A stretch of DNA of 64,000 bases, taken from Bryum argenteum. Taxonomy: Eukaryota > Streptophyta > Bryopsida > Bryales > Bryaceae. Positions within the stretch are counted from its first letter, which is position 1; every line of letters starts with the position of its first letter. A program made the position numbers and the translations under genes. Where the stretch lies: the NCBI GenBank assembly GCA_037043015.1, contig CM073328.1:3707409-3771408 (forward strand), written 5' to 3'. The notes beneath the pieces are model-generated. The model was not told the DNA's origin. It was given only the letters and a program-made list of their open reading frames with translations, and ran no database searches. Shown here piece after piece: positions 34,816 to 46,696 of the stretch.

Positions 34816-37800
34816 ATGGCTTCTTTGGAAGGTGAGAGTGTTAGAGTGCTTGAAAGGTTCAATGGCACCAACTTCAACTTGTGGAAGTTCAAGATGAACT
34901 TGGCACTTTCTTCCATGGACTTGTGGGAGATTGTTGAAGGCACGGAGGAGGCTCCACCATCCGAAGCAAGTGAGAAGGACAAAAAGGACTACCAAAAGAG
35001 GGTGCGCAAGGCGATGTCCATGATTGGGCTCAACTTGGTGGATGCGCAACTTGCGCACATCAAAAGTTGCAAGGGTCCGGCGGAAGGATAGAGCGTGCTT
35101 TGTAACATCCACGAGACAAGAAGCTTGTCCAACATACTCTATTTGAGGCGCAAGTTCTTTACAATCAAGATGGAGGAAGGGGCGGACTTGTTGGAGCACA
35201 TCAACAACATCAAAACACTTGCGGATCAACTCGCATGCTTGGATGTGCCCATGAGGGAGGATGACATTGCTTGATAGTTTGCCACCTTCATTTGAGAGTT
35301 TGATCACGGCATTGGAGACCTTAAAACTTGCTGACCTTAAGATGGAGTTTGTTGTGTCAAGGTTGATGGATGAAGTGTCTAAGAGGAAGGAGAAGGGTGC
35401 TCCAAGTGGTGACGTAGCGTTGGTGGCGGCCCAAAACAAAGGGAGGATGCAAAATGGCCCAAGAATGTGCTACAATTGTGGCAAACCGGGCCACATTGCA
35501 AGGTATTGCTTTCGAAACAACAAGAAGGAGAAGGAGAGTGCGAATGTTGCAAGCAACAACGACAACGAGGCGGATTATGCGTTTTTAAGCGCCGTTGTTG
35601 CAAGCAAAGAGGAGATGGAAGTGGAGCATGCTTTTGCAATCAATGATGGAGATGACAAGACCATGGCCAAGTGGATCATGGATTCGGGAGCAACCAAGCA
35701 CATGTTACCCCATAGGGCATCGTTCCAAACATATGAGGTAATATCACCACCACGAAATGTGCACTTGGGAGATGATAGCATTGTGCATGCGGTTGGAGTT
35801 GGCACCATTGTTGAGGAGGTGATGGTGATGGGAGTCAAGCACAAGATCAACATGAAGGAGGTGCTCCACATCCCCAAGTTCAAGAGGAACTTGATTTCCG
35901 TGGTAAAACTTGCTCTCAACGGTTTAAAAGTGGAGTTTGATGATGCATGCATGCATTGTGAGAGATGTCAATAGAAAGGTGATTGCTAGATTGCCAAGAG
36001 TAGGGAGCTTGTATGAAATGCCCTTCTCCATGCATGAAATGGCTAATGTAGCACACCAAACGCCACAATTAGCCCCTTTGGAGCTATGGCATAGACGCCT
36101 TGGGCATTTGAATGTGAAGAGTGTCAAGGCGCTTCAAAGCATGGTGAATGGCATGCAAATCAAGGATGGTGCATCGAATTCGGCGGTTTGTGAGGGGTGC
36201 GTTGAAGGCAAGCTCTCAAGGACTCCATTTCCAAGTGAGGGAGGTCAACGTGCAAGCAAGCCTTTGGAGTTAGTCCACTCGGATGTGTGTGGTCCATTTA
36301 AGACCATTTCTATGGGCGGTTGCTTGTACTTTGTCACTTTCATTGATGATTTCTCTAGGAAGGTGTGGGTGTATGTGTTGAAGTCCAAGGGAGAGGTGTT
36401 TTTCAAGTTTGTGGAGTTCAAGGCCCTTGTGGAGAAGCAATCGGAGCACAAGATCAAAGCATTTCGGTCCGACAATGGAGGGGAGTTCACTTCCAAAGCC
36501 TTTGAACGCTTCTTGCAAGCACATGGCATTGAGAGACAACTATCAACACCATACACACCACAACAAAATGGAGTCGCGGAGAGAGCAAATCGCACCATTG
36601 TGGAGATGACAAGGAGCATGCTACATCACCAGAACCTCAGCAAGAACCTTTGGGCGGAAGCGGTGGTTACAGCGGTGTACACACGCAATAGGTGCCCAAC
36701 TAGTGCACTTGTTGGTAAGACACCTGAAGAGGCATGGAGTGGTAAGAAGCCTTTTGTGACACACATGCGTGTGTTTGGGTGTGTTGCTTATGCAAAGGTG
36801 CCGGATGAAAAAAGGACTAAACTTGATTCAAAGGGCACAAAGTGTGTATTTCTTGGTTATTGTGAAAGAACCAAGGCTTATAGATTGATGTGTTTGGAGA
36901 CCAAGAAGATCCTCAAGTGTCGTGATGTAGTATTTGTGGAGGATGCTATTTGTGGAGATGCAAATGTGGAAATGCATCCAAGTGGGAGTTTGGAGCCACC
37001 TACGGTGATTTTGGTGGATACACCTCCAATTTTAGCGCCCGTTGTACAAGAGGCACAAGTTGGAGAGGAGTTTAAAGGTGTGCAAAATCCACAAGAGAAA
37101 GAAGAGGAGGAGGTAGTGGAAGAAAAACTAGGTCCACACGAGGAGATTGATGAAGGGCAACGTGCACAAGGCTCAAGGTATCCAAGAAGGGAGAGGAGGC
37201 CGCCGGGTGAGTGGTGGTTGAATCACGTTCTTCCACCCACTAACGAGGTAGAACGTGCAAATGTGGCTTCTTTTGATGATCCTTTGAGTTTGGGTGATGC
37301 TTTGCAAAGTGTGGATGCAAGCAAGTGGGAGTTGGCCATGCAAGAGGAGTATGCATCTCTAATGGGCAATGGCACATGGGAGCTCGCTCCATTGCCAAAA
37401 GGCCGCAAGAGTGTTGGTTGCAAGTGGGTGTTTAGGACCAAGAGGGATGCACAAGGCAACGTGGTGCGCTACAAGGCACGGTTGGTGGCGAGGGGTTTCT
37501 CTCAAGTGGAAGGTGTGGATTTCCATGAGACCTTTGCACCCGTGGCAAAGATTACCACCATTCGTTGCATGTTGGCGATTGGGGCAGCCATGGACTTGGA
37601 GATTCACCAAATGGATGTCAAGACGGCGTTTTTGAATGGTGAGTTGGAGGAGGACATCTACATGGACCAGCCCCTTGGTTTTGTGGAGGAGGGCACTCAA
37701 CATCTTGTTTGCAAGCTCAAGAAGTCGTTGTATGGACTCAAGCAATCACCAAGGGCGTGGTACCAAAGGATTGACATGTTTTTCACCAAAGAAGGCTTCT

Positions 37801-38828
37801 TTAGAAGCCATGCGGATCACTCCTTGTATGTGAAGCAAACAAGAGAGTTGTTGTTGATTTTAATCATCTATGTGGATGATTTGATTATCTTGGTTAGTGA
37901 TGATGCGGTTTTGAGGTGGTTGAAGGCCAAACTTGAGAAGGAGTTTGAGATGAGTGATCTTGGGCATTTGGAGTTTTGCCTTGGTGTTGCGTTTGAGAGG
38001 AATCGCAGCGCACGCATCATCACCATGAGCCAAGGCAAATACATTGAGGAGGTGCTCAAGCGGTTTAGCATGGAGGAGTGCAAGTCCATTGGCACGCCGC
38101 TTGATGTGAAGGGGTCGTTCTTGAAGCTTACGGACCAGGAGTTTAAGGAGGTTGAAGAGGAGATGAAGGCTATTCCATACAAGGCTGCGGTAGGGTCGTT
38201 GATGTATGCAATGGTGGCCACAAGAGCTGACCTTGCATTTCCGGTGAGCATGGTGAGTCAATTCATGGCAAAGGCTGGTCCTCAACATTGGATGGCGGTT
38301 AAACGCATCTTGAGGTACTTGAAAGGCACCATTGACTACAAATTGTGCCTTGGTGGTAACAACCTTGATATGAAGGGATATTGTGATGCGGATTGGGCGG
38401 GTGATGTGAATGAGCGCCGGTCCACGACGGGGTATGTGTTCTTTGTAGGAGATGGTGCAATCTCGTGGAATTGCAAGAAGCAACCTACGATAGCGGTGTC
38501 TACTACGGAGGCGGAGTACATGGCAACTAGCCATTGCTTGAAGGAGGCGTTGTGGCTACGGCAACTATTGGAGGATGTTGGGTTTGTGCAAGCGGAGGGC
38601 ACAAGGATCATGTGTGACAACCAAGGGTGCATTGCGCTTGCAAAGGACCCCAAACACCACTCTCGTACGAAGCACATAGATGTGCAACATCACTTCATTC
38701 GGGAGAAGTTAGAGGATGGAGATGTGAGCTTGTGGTATTGCCCAACGGAGGACATGGTGGCGGATGTGTTGACGAAGGCGCTTGCTAGGGTGAGGCACGA
38801 GAAGCTAACAAAGGCGATGGGATTGTGA
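34816..38828 (+). pseudogene. Copia gag-pol, one stop and two frameshifts
   Basis: Gag starts at ATG 34816 (ERFNGTNFNLWKFKM), is cut by a TAG at about 35089-35091, and resumes with a frame change near 35265. The zinc knuckle CYNCGKPGHIARYC and the protease motif MDSGATKH follow. A second frameshift near 35940-35970 precedes a long open frame (35937-38828). That frame carries the integrase (H-H then CEGCVEGK; DVCGP, FIDDFSRK, NGVAERANRT), the reverse transcriptase (KWVFRTKRD, QMDVKTAFLNG, YVDD) and RNase H (GYCDADWAG, STTEAEYMA). The pol part is intact in sequence, but gag cannot be translated continuously, so this copy is not autonomous unless complemented. Confidence 0.92.
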
Positions 38829-38854
38829 GGTGGTAACTACTCGCAAAGTGGGAG

Positions 38855-39264
38855 TATTGAAGATTAGATTGCTCGTGTTATTAAGGGTAACTAGAGTTGA
38901 TTAGAGTATGTGGAATTGTGGAGAGGGTTGGATGAATAGAGTCTTATCGTATATGGAGAGGGTTGGATGAATAGAGTCTTATCGTATATGGAGAGGGCTT
39001 GTCCACAAGAGCCTTATCGTGTGTAAAGAAGGATGGACCACTAAAGCCTTATCGTATGTAGAGAGAGAAGGTCCTCTAGTGGTCTATCCTTTTGTAGAGT
39101 GATCTTGATCACTCAAACCTTATCTTTGTTGTAGCACCTAGTGCCTTCACTTGGATATATAAGTAGGTGCTTGGAATGAGTATCTCATTCAAGCATTCTT
39201 TGCTCTACTACTTGTAAGCTTTGAGTGTGTTGTATTCTCTCTCTCCCTCTATTGAATCTCAATA
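38855..39264 (+). repeat. 3' LTR of the Copia element
   Basis: 410 bp. Longer than the 5' LTR mainly because GAGAGGGTTGGATGAATAGA and the bases after it (35 bp) are duplicated in tandem at about 38920-38990. The remaining sequence is very similar, indicating a fairly recent insertion. Confidence 0.92.
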
Positions 39265-39269
39265 ATGGA

Positions 39270-40205
39270 GCAGATTGATCGACAGTGAAATTTTCCTCAA
39301 TTCCGATGCTCCCCTTCTCTGTTGTGATTACCGGGCTCTGGCCACCCTGCGGCGTTGGAGAAAAACCGCTACACGAGCAACATTGCAAACACCAGCATTA
39401 GCTAATTGCCCCTAAAACCCTAAAAAATCAAAAATTGCTATATGGGCGAATTTTCACTCACCGAACCTGGGGATTATCGGGGTTGTGATCGTGGAGGGTC
39501 TCAGCCCGCTCGTCCGGCCACCAGACGTCTCTGATGAAGCTATTTAGCTTGTCAGTAAACCCTTGCGCATCCCCTTCGGCACGTCGTTCTTTCCAATTCA
39601 GCAGCGTGGCGACTTGTCTACGGAAAAGAAATCGAAAATTCCTTGCCCTAGGGACTGTTGGGAGAACTACGCCAGAAGGAAGGGAAGCGATAGCAGATTC
39701 TCCTCTTCGAGGAGCGAAATACACTGTTGCACTACGGTCTCAGTTTGGTTTTGCGATGAAAGCAGCCAGTTTGCAAGTTCCGCTCGAAAAGCATTACCAT
39801 GAGTCTCACGGCGACGTAAAATCCAGTCCGGCACCATCGCTCGGAGCCGTTGCAACCGTAATCAGGAACGGTCCCAAGACAAGCTAAATAAAGCGCAAGA
39901 GCTCTGACACGACATTCGACAAAAGGCGACCCCTTCTGCCTAACGGGAGCTCTCTTCCGCGATCGAAACTACGATTGCCAACGTCGGGCAGGTCCGCCTT
40001 CGACTTGCTCATCACCCGTATCAAGCGGTTTCGGAATTCTGGATTGCAATCTTCACAATTACGCTTGCTCATGATTGGGATCGATTCGTTTTCGCGCGCT
40101 GACCAGTTTGACTTCTCTTATGACCGTTTTCGACCGCCGTACGCAGAGCTACAGTGACGCGAAGGTTTCGGGAATGATCCTGGGGCATGCTCGGGCGTTT
40201 AAGGG
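39270..40205. other. piggyBac 5' region, distal part to the right end
   Basis: Several short minus-strand frames (39724-39458, 39855-39667, 40072-39884) are open. The first ends at a GTGAGT donor near 39467, so an upstream exon of the transposase transcript may lie here. No domain is recognised. The right terminus GGGCGTTTAAGGG ends at 40205. Confidence 0.45.
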
Positions 40206-40209
40206 TTAA

Positions 40210-40611
40210 GATCATTTTGGACCATTAGATACACTTTTTACCCAAAACACCAATCATCAATTGAAGTTAGAAATAGTGTTGGCATAGAGTTTTCAAGTTG
40301 CCTATCCGAGCTTGGCCTCTTAGGGTTCATGGTGCAGATCACGTGAAGCTTGCTGCAAACCCTTGCTCCACTGGATCCTCTTTATTGTTGTCTGCACCTC
40401 CAAAACCCCAATTACTTGGAAACCCTAGTTGACACACCAATATTGAGTTCTTAAATATGTGCAACAAGGCTGTAGAAATGCACCATTGATTCTCTCAGTT
40501 CCTGCTCATGATGAATTAGTTCAGGCTACAAGCTTGTAAGCTTTGTGTTGCGTAGAGCTCTTCCGGATTCAAGAAAGTAATCACATCACCGACTCTTCAT
40601 AAATTTAAGAG
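40210..40611. other. Spacer between two large elements, no gene seen
   Basis: AT-rich sequence without a convincing frame. Confidence 0.5.
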
Positions 40612-40638
40612 ATTAAGGTAGGAGTCGTGAAAACCGTC

Positions 40639-42200
40639 TGAATTTCAGCTTTGCATACTTGGAATAGTGGTGTAAAATTTTAGTTATTTTTCAATGGTGT
40701 GCAAAGTTAGTGCCAATCCATCCCAAATTTTTTTTTTTTTTTTGAATAATCCTATAATTTCCTATGAATTTTTGAATCAGGAGTCTTAGGTGTCCCACTA
40801 CCCGAACATAGAGTGCTGGCTTTTTTGCAAGGTTGTACTCCAGAAACAGTGGATTGAATGTCCCAAAACAATATAAAAAAGGTTCATGAACTGACATAGG
40901 AGTTGTCTAAAAGCGTTCAGTATGCATGGTATAGCTAAAAACAATGGATGGTGACAAAAATCACAAGTGCTGAAACAATCGTGCATGGTGACACCGTGGG
41001 CCACCTCCCCCTACACTACTCACCACCCAATGTGTTCCAGAAACCGGCCAACAAGGCTGCTGACAACGTCCATTTATAGGGTCAAAATTGGCAAGTGGAT
41101 GCCTATTACCGGCTGTTGAGGTCCCCAAGATCCGAAATTCCAGGTACCCTTGCCCGACCCTTGCAGAACTGGAGCAGTCCAGAGGGGAGCCCTGAGTTAT
41201 CCGTTTAGGCTCCCTTATCGGCCCTTCCTTCACCCATTCCTAATCAAGCCCTGGCTCCCTCCCGCCCTTTCTCTTCTCTCGGCCATCACCTGGCCTTGGC
41301 GGAAAGATCCGTTGCGCCGAGTCTGAGTCCCTTGCCGAGGTCCCTCTCCCTTGCAATTGTTCACTCCTCTCCACGTCGATCTCGTCGAGGTTGCAAACTC
41401 ACAGCGGCAGTGGTGATCAATCGGTTGCCCAAGCAAGTGTAGGAAGTTTTTCTCGTTGGGTTGAAGGAGATTTGACTGCATGTTACTACAGATTTGGCTG
41501 CGCATGAGGCTCGAAGGAAGGCCATCGTGGAGTCCGGAGATGGATTGGTGCTGGATTGGCTACTGAAGGCAGTTGGCGGCTCCATGTGTGTTACAATAAC
41601 ACTTTCACTCATGATAGAAAGTTCGCCACTGACCTATACATGTGTAACCACCCCTAGTTTCGTAGAGAATACGAAATTTTGAGTTTATTCTGCGTCGTCT
41701 GAAGTTTCGAGTCTGGCGTCTCCTTGTATTTAGGTCGAACCACTATTACCGGTTGTTTGGAACAAGGAAGGTACTTTGTAAGGAACTCAAAGCCAAGCAA
41801 TGTCTGTTTTATTTTATAAATCGAAGATCACATCATGTTATCTAAAACAGCCGAGCTTGACCTTAGCTATGTTCTGCAGACCAGCTTGTCAGTTTACGCA
41901 GGCAGAGGCATCTAGAGCTCTTTCCTACCTGTTGCAAGATGTGAACCAATGTCCGGGGAGTACCGGCAGTTAGTTACAAGCTAGCCGGTTACTTTTGAAA
42001 ATTTCCGATTGAAAAAAAAAAAATTAGTCAAGGGTACCGGTCGAAAAAAAAAATATTCGGAAATGGAACCGGATAAAAAATTTAAGTGTCGGCTTTTTGG
42101 CCGGTCACAAGAAGAATATGGAGGAAAATTACCGATTCAAATTTTTTTTATTCGGCGCGTAGCCGACTAGGTTTAGGCTTTGTAGGAAATTTTTATTATG
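40639..42200. other. Left arm of the composite element and first part of the inserted DNA
   Basis: 40639-41359 corresponds to DNA 3' of the transposase stop. After the direct repeat at 41360-41398 foreign DNA begins. Open frames at 41230-41612 are minus-strand readings through the duplicated gene end and non-coding flank. No gene is convincing to 42200. Confidence 0.45.
41360..41398. repeat. 39-bp direct repeat, left copy, containing transposase stop codon
   Basis: Matches 49269-49307 at 38 of 39 positions (core CTCCACGTCGATCTCGTCGA). On the minus strand both copies encode the same end, LQPRRDRRGEE and a stop. Confidence 0.9.
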
Positions 42201-42204
42201 GGGA

Positions 42205-42345
42205 CAATAGGAATACTAGAGAATTTTGAATCCAAAGAGTCAAAAATTTGAATCCAAAGAGCCAAAAATTTGAATCCAATGATTCAAAATTTTGATTCCA
42301 ATGATTCAAAATTTTGAATCATTGGATTCAAATTTTTGAATCTTC
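42205..42345. repeat. Tandem and inverted AATTTTGAATCCAATGATTC repeats
   Basis: Five or six units of about 20 bp (TTTGAATCCAAAGAGTCAAA and variants), the last ones inverted, so the stretch can fold on itself. Confidence 0.75.
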
Positions 42346-42639
42346 CACCGGACGATTGCCATGGTCCATCGGACGGCCAGAAGTGGGGCGGTTTTAGGGC
42401 TGCGGTTTTAGGTCTTCATTGGTGACTGGACCGGTGCATGACGGCGATGGGACTCCTCGCTCGCCACGCCAGTCACCCACTCGCAGGAGTCACAACACTC
42501 TGCTCAGTGGCGGCTGCTTGAGTGCTTTCAATCAGGGATTCAGGATGCCTTTCGCGCTCATTCGCTCCAGCATGTTCTTGCGCTCAGCTTTGCAAAACAG
42601 CCATCGTTCTTCATTGTGTTCGAATGCTCGTCGTTGCCA

Positions 42640-42880
42640 GGTTCAAGTGTAGTGTGCGGTTGTGCGCTCATCGCTGGATCATCGCTGGGTCGCTTCAATT
42701 GCGCTCATCGCTGCATCGCTTCATACGGTGCCTCGCTGTGACTCGCTGTGCCTCAATTGCGCTCATCGCTGTGCGCTCATTGCTGTGCGCTCATTGCTGC
42801 CTCGCTGGTGATCTGGAGGTGAACGGATCGCTTCATACGGTGCCTCGCTGGTGTTCTGGAGAGAGGTGAACGGATCGCTT
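42640..42880. repeat. Degenerate repeats of TGCGCTCATCGCTG and GCCTCGCTG words
   Basis: Short words CGCTCATCGCTG, CTTCATACGGTGCCTCGCTG and TGAACGGATCGCTTCA recur with irregular spacing just upstream of the hAT transposase start. Clustered short subterminal repeats are typical of hAT ends, but hAT terminal repeats were not identified. Confidence 0.55.
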
Positions 42881-43012
42881 CAATCGCACAGATAAGCCTT
42901 TGTATTCAATCGGAATTGTATTCGAAGTTGTGTTCAATAAGCCTTTGTGTTCGAAGTTGTGGTCGATCGCTGTCGTGACTCGTGAAGGCTACATTGCGAT
43001 CAGGGGTCGATC

Positions 43013-45275
43013 ATGGCGAAACGGCAGAGGTCATTGACGTCACACTACTTCTCACGCTCGAAGGATGTGGATGTCATTGAGATTGTGTCTTCGGGGTCTG
43101 AGAATGAGTCTTCTCCCGAAACTGGTCATTCCACATTGGATCGACCTCCTCCTTCGGATGCTGAGATTGCTCAAGGTTTGTGGAAGGAACAGTGGGTTGT
43201 TCAGTTTGAATGGCTGCAGTTTGCGGCAGATGTTGGGAGGGTGTTCTGTAGGGTGTGCAGGGAGAAAGGCGGTCGATCAGCGTACGCCAAAGACGGCTCC
43301 AAGAATTTTAAGGTGAGCGCTTTCCAAGACCACTCCCGCTCCGTCGAACACACGACGCCTTGCTTGGGCCATGAGCAACGGGGGAAGGTGATGGAGAAGG
43401 TGATCGTCAGTGGGCAGAAAGCATGCGACTCAGCTGTGGCTTCACTCGTGAAGGCTGCATACTTTTTGGGGAAGCAATCCTTACCTTACTCTAAGTTCCC
43501 TTCTTTATGCAAATTGCTCGTGAGTGTGAAAGCCCCGATGACCTTATCTTTGTATCAAGATGAGAAGTCATGTGCGAATATAATGGCTTGCATTTCAGTT
43601 GTAATCCGGAAGCAGGTACTCAATCGTGTTCGGAATTCTTCTTTCTACGGTATAATGGTTGACGAGTCCACCGATATCAGCGTCACAGGGCACCTGGTGG
43701 TTTTCGGCACCATCGTTGAGGAGGGACTGCCGGTGACCTTGTTCTTGGGGTTACTGCCGGTCGACGGAGGAAAAGATGCTGTTGTGATCTATGAAGCGCT
43801 CATTTCACAACAGCGCGCTTGGGGTTTAGATTTGCGGAAGTTCTTGGGATTCGGCGTGTGGAGCAAAAGACGATGATCGGCCGCCACACGGAGTGGCCAC
43901 ACGCATCAAGAAGGAGGTAAACCCTTACCTGCTTGCCACCCATTGCGTAGCACACCGCACCAACTTGGCGGCACTCAATGCAGCGAAGGCGCCCAACTGC
44001 AAGGTAATTTCAGGTGAAATTGACAGCCTCTTGAATTCGATTTCTTCTTTTTTTCACAAGTCGAGTAAGCGTAAGCACGTACTTACAGCCTTGCAGAACG
44101 AGCTGTTCGATGCCAGAAAGTGCATGAAACGCTATCATAAGATTCGGTGGTTGAGTCGTTGGCAGTCTGTGAGTACCTTGTGTGATTCTTTGGAGTCGGT
44201 CTTGGTTTTTTTTCGTGATGTTGATGATGGTCAGGGAGCGTCTATCTTGGAGAGGTTGTCCCAATTTAAAATCATCTACATTTTGTTCTTTCTTGCAGAC
44301 ATATTGCATTGTCTAGCTATGTTGTCTAAAGTCTTCCAGTGCAAATTCGTAGATGTCACTTCTATAGGTAGCATTGTGCGCACAGAAATTGCCCAAATCC
44401 GAACGCTTTTTCTTGTGGAAACTACAGATTTGAACGCTGCAACTTTTAGCGAGAGTAGTGGTTACCACATCCTCCCTGAGTATGGGCCTTTCGGGAGGTA
44501 TATGCGTAAGCTGTCGAGCCAGATTAGAGGCAATATGTTTCACGATGTGGCAATGTGTAGGTCCCGACTAGGAATAGACTTGGAAGAAGCGCTGGCATTC
44601 CAGCAAGCATTTGCGGAGGCAGTTTGCGCAGGTCTCGATGCTCGTTTCAAGGACAATGATATGCTTTCGTGTTTTAAAATTCTGAACCCCTCTAATATGC
44701 CGTCTAAGCAAGTGGGTCTGTAGAATTGGGGAGTTTCCGAATTAGACAGGTTGCTCCAGTTGTATGGAGAGGACCGGTCCCATTCAGGTTTTTCCTTCCC
44801 CCCCTTCCTTGACGTGCAGGCTTGTAAGCGTGAATTTCTGTCTTTTAAGTTGCAGTGCACGACGGAATGGGGAGATAAAAACTTCCGTGATTTGTGGGGT
44901 ATGATCACATGGAATCATGCCCTACAAACACGATACCCAAACTTGCTTGTTTTGGCTGAGATTGCTGGAGTGCAGTGTGTGTCCACCGCTACCTGTGAGA
45001 GAGCTTTCAGTATACAAAATTTAATCAAAACTCGTGTTAGAAACAAATTGGGAAGTAAAAACCTGGATTGTTTGCTTAGAGTTGCCTTGGAGGGACCGGA
45101 TGAGGAGTATGATGGTGTAATTGAAGATGCTATCTCCTTGTGGAAGAGTGAAACAAAGTATAAGTTCATGTATGCTAAACCGGCTACTTACTTGTCTAAT
45201 TCCTCCCCGGGTCCTAGTGTAAGCAATGCATCTTCATACTTAGAGGCACTTGACCAAAGGACCTCAATTTCTTGA
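43013..45275 (+). pseudogene. hAT-superfamily transposase, frameshifted and with a stop
   Basis: ATG at 43013. The N-terminal part has a TTF/BED-like zinc finger (CRVCREKGG, then H-x5-H around residue 95-110). The first catalytic block is MVDESTDIS. The frame breaks near 43850-43890 (stop at 43874), resumes from about 43893 with ATHCVAHRTNLAAL, and is cut by a TAG at 44721-44723. The same frame then continues to 45275 with the hAT dimerisation segment (CVSTATCERAFSIQN, LGSKNLDCLLRVALEGP). The organisation resembles the hAT lineage related to animal ZNF862/ZMYM6-like proteins. It lies inside the foreign DNA of the composite element and cannot make a full protein. Confidence 0.88.
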
Positions 45276-45423
45276 AAGTTTGTTTGTTTTCGATCCCTTT
45301 CACTTTTGTATGTAAATATGTATGAATTACATTCTTGTAAATGTTCTGTGGGCATGTCGTACTAACAAGCCTCCCAAAAATGCACGGATCCTCTTTTGGG
45401 TCTTTGCATTTTAGGAAGGCTAA

Positions 45424-45480
45424 ATCCCTGGCCCTAAATTGGTAGGGGCACTGCCAGGTTCGAATCCTGCCAGGGATACA
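45424..45480 (+). repeat. tRNA-like sequence lacking an anticodon arm
   Basis: ATCCCTGGC and GCCAGGGAT can pair as an acceptor-like stem. A D-arm-like CCCTAAATTGGTAGGG and a T-loop GGTTCGAATCC (perfect B box) are present, but nothing between them forms an anticodon arm. Probably a SINE head or a decayed tRNA rather than a functional tRNA. Confidence 0.45.
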
Positions 45481-45756
45481 GCTATGTGCTAAGGAAAAGA
45501 TCAAAAAAATAAACGAAACCGAATGAAATTATGATTTGAAGGAAATTTTCCGATTGGAATTTTAGAATGGCGGAAATGCCACCGGTAGAGCAATTAACTT
45601 CTAGGAAATTAACCGGGCAGTTTTGCAACTTCCCGGCACACTTCCGGGCAATTTTGAAGAAAACCGAGGTGTCTGAAATTATCACGGAAATCTACTGGAT
45701 GGCTCACAGAACTCCCCGGACTCTGATGTGAACACGTTTCTTGTTACTGTTGACAG

Positions 45757-46098
45757 GCGAGTGGGGAATGGTCCTGCTTTGAGGTCGTTGCCGTTCTGGA
45801 ACAACGGTTTGAACCACGTGGTTATCTCCATTGTGGACAGGGCGAGAAACCCGAAAATGGAATCGATCGGAATGGCGGCCACAATGACTTCCAGCACGCA
45901 CCACAGCGCCTACCGTGCAGGATTTGACCTTAGTATTCTCCTCCCGCAAAAAAATTCTACACCGCACTTCAAGGGCTCAAGGCACATGATAGGAAATATT
46001 TCTTGACGTTCAAGGGGATGCATCACTCCCAAAGTCATCCCATTCTGCGACAGATTCACAACGGAGAAGATGTTGTCGTCGCTACCACTTGCATGCAG
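45757..46098 (+). pseudogene. Exostosin-like (GT47) gene fragment, one exon, frameshifted
   Basis: The exon opens after TTGACAG at 45756 and ends at a GTAAAT donor at 46099. The frame shows LPFWNNGLNHVVIS and YRAGFDLSILLPQK, the conserved exostosin block with NG-NH and a P/AGFD motif. After a run of seven A at 45950-45956 the frame shifts and continues as DRKYFLTFKG and HNGEDVVVATTC, also typical of plant and algal exostosin proteins. A one-base indel in the A run therefore breaks it. GT47 enzymes are Golgi glycosyltransferases. Only one exon is present and no start is visible, so it is a captured fragment. Confidence 0.75.
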
Positions 46099-46200
46099 GT
46101 AAATTTATCTCCTTCAGGTGCTGCTGCCAGACATTGGATGTGAATCGAATGGTTGAATCGCATTGCTTGCGAAAATCTGTAATCGCGTCTTCCTTTTCAG

Positions 46201-46696
46201 ACACTCAACAACTTCCTGAGCGCTGTTACGCCATGAGTGTTCGGCATCCGCTCATGGTGGTTGCAACTGCAGATAGGAATATCGTTATCTACAATCTCCA
46301 AAGTCCACAAGTAAGCACATAACCAGTAGCTTGAGGTTGAAAAAATGTGTAGTTACATGCATACTCTTGTTGCTAGATCGAGTAGTCCTTAAATTGGTAT
46401 TCAGCTGGCATTCTTGTGTCTGACCTAGTGTGTTGGTTGTGCTGATATAGACAGAGTTTAAGCGGATTCCATCTCCATTGAAGTATCAAACTCGATGTGT
46501 TGCAACCTTTCCAGGAAAGGAAGGCTATCTTGTAAGTTCGCGTATACCTTTGCTGTCAATGTGAAGGTGAATATCTCTCGCGCATGTGGTTGTTGATATA
46601 TTGGTATTGGTTTTGCAGATTGGATCAATTGAAGGAAGAGTAGCGGTTAATCACATCGATGAAGCTCAGCAATCCAAGATCCATAAACAAGTCTGA
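46201..46696 (+). pseudogene. RAE1: RAE1/GLE2 mRNA export factor gene fragment, three exons with introns
   Basis: Exons at 46201-46310, 46451-46531 and from 46619 carry QQLPERCYAMSVRHPLMVV, then TADRNIVIYNLQSPQ, TEFKRIPSPLKYQTRC, and GSIEGRVAVNHIDEAQQSK. These match the fifth to sixth WD repeats of plant RAE1, a nuclear-pore mRNA export protein. Each junction has GT-AG borders, so the piece comes from genomic DNA rather than mRNA. It stops at TGA 46694-46696 shortly after QQSK, where the normal protein continues for about 120 more residues. No start is visible. Strong motif match; certainly partial. Confidence 0.88.

Larger units (their letters stand above)
33702..39264 (+). mobile_element. 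Ty1/Copia LTR retrotransposon inserted in the piggyBac element
   Basis: Two LTRs (33702-34081 and 38855-39264) flank a gag-pol region in Copia order (protease, integrase, reverse transcriptase, RNase H). ATGGA at 33697-33701 and 39265-39269 is the 5-bp target duplication. LTR ends are TATTGA..TCAATA (the 5' LTR starts TGTTGA). A purine-rich tract (GCAAAGTGGGAG) precedes the 3' LTR. The insertion is younger than the piggyBac element that holds it. Confidence 0.95.
29550..40205 (-). mobile_element. piggyBac element, TTAA-bounded, split by a Copia insertion
   Basis: TTAA at 29546-29549 and 40206-40209 flanks perfect inverted ends CCCTTAAACGCCC and GGGCGTTTAAGGG. TTAA duplication and CCC-starting ends are hallmarks of piggyBac. 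Without the 5.57-kb Copia insertion the element is about 5.1 kb. It encodes a full-length DDD transposase on the minus strand. The same 13-bp end occurs on the MITE at 55419-55842, which is probably mobilised by this family. Confidence 0.9.

Noticed and set aside
43013..45275. Working hAT transposase
   Set aside because: A frameshift near 43870 and a TAG at 44721 interrupt it; no terminal repeats could be identified.
45424..45480. Functional tRNA gene
   Set aside because: No anticodon arm can be drawn although the T-arm motif is perfect; listed as tRNA-like only.
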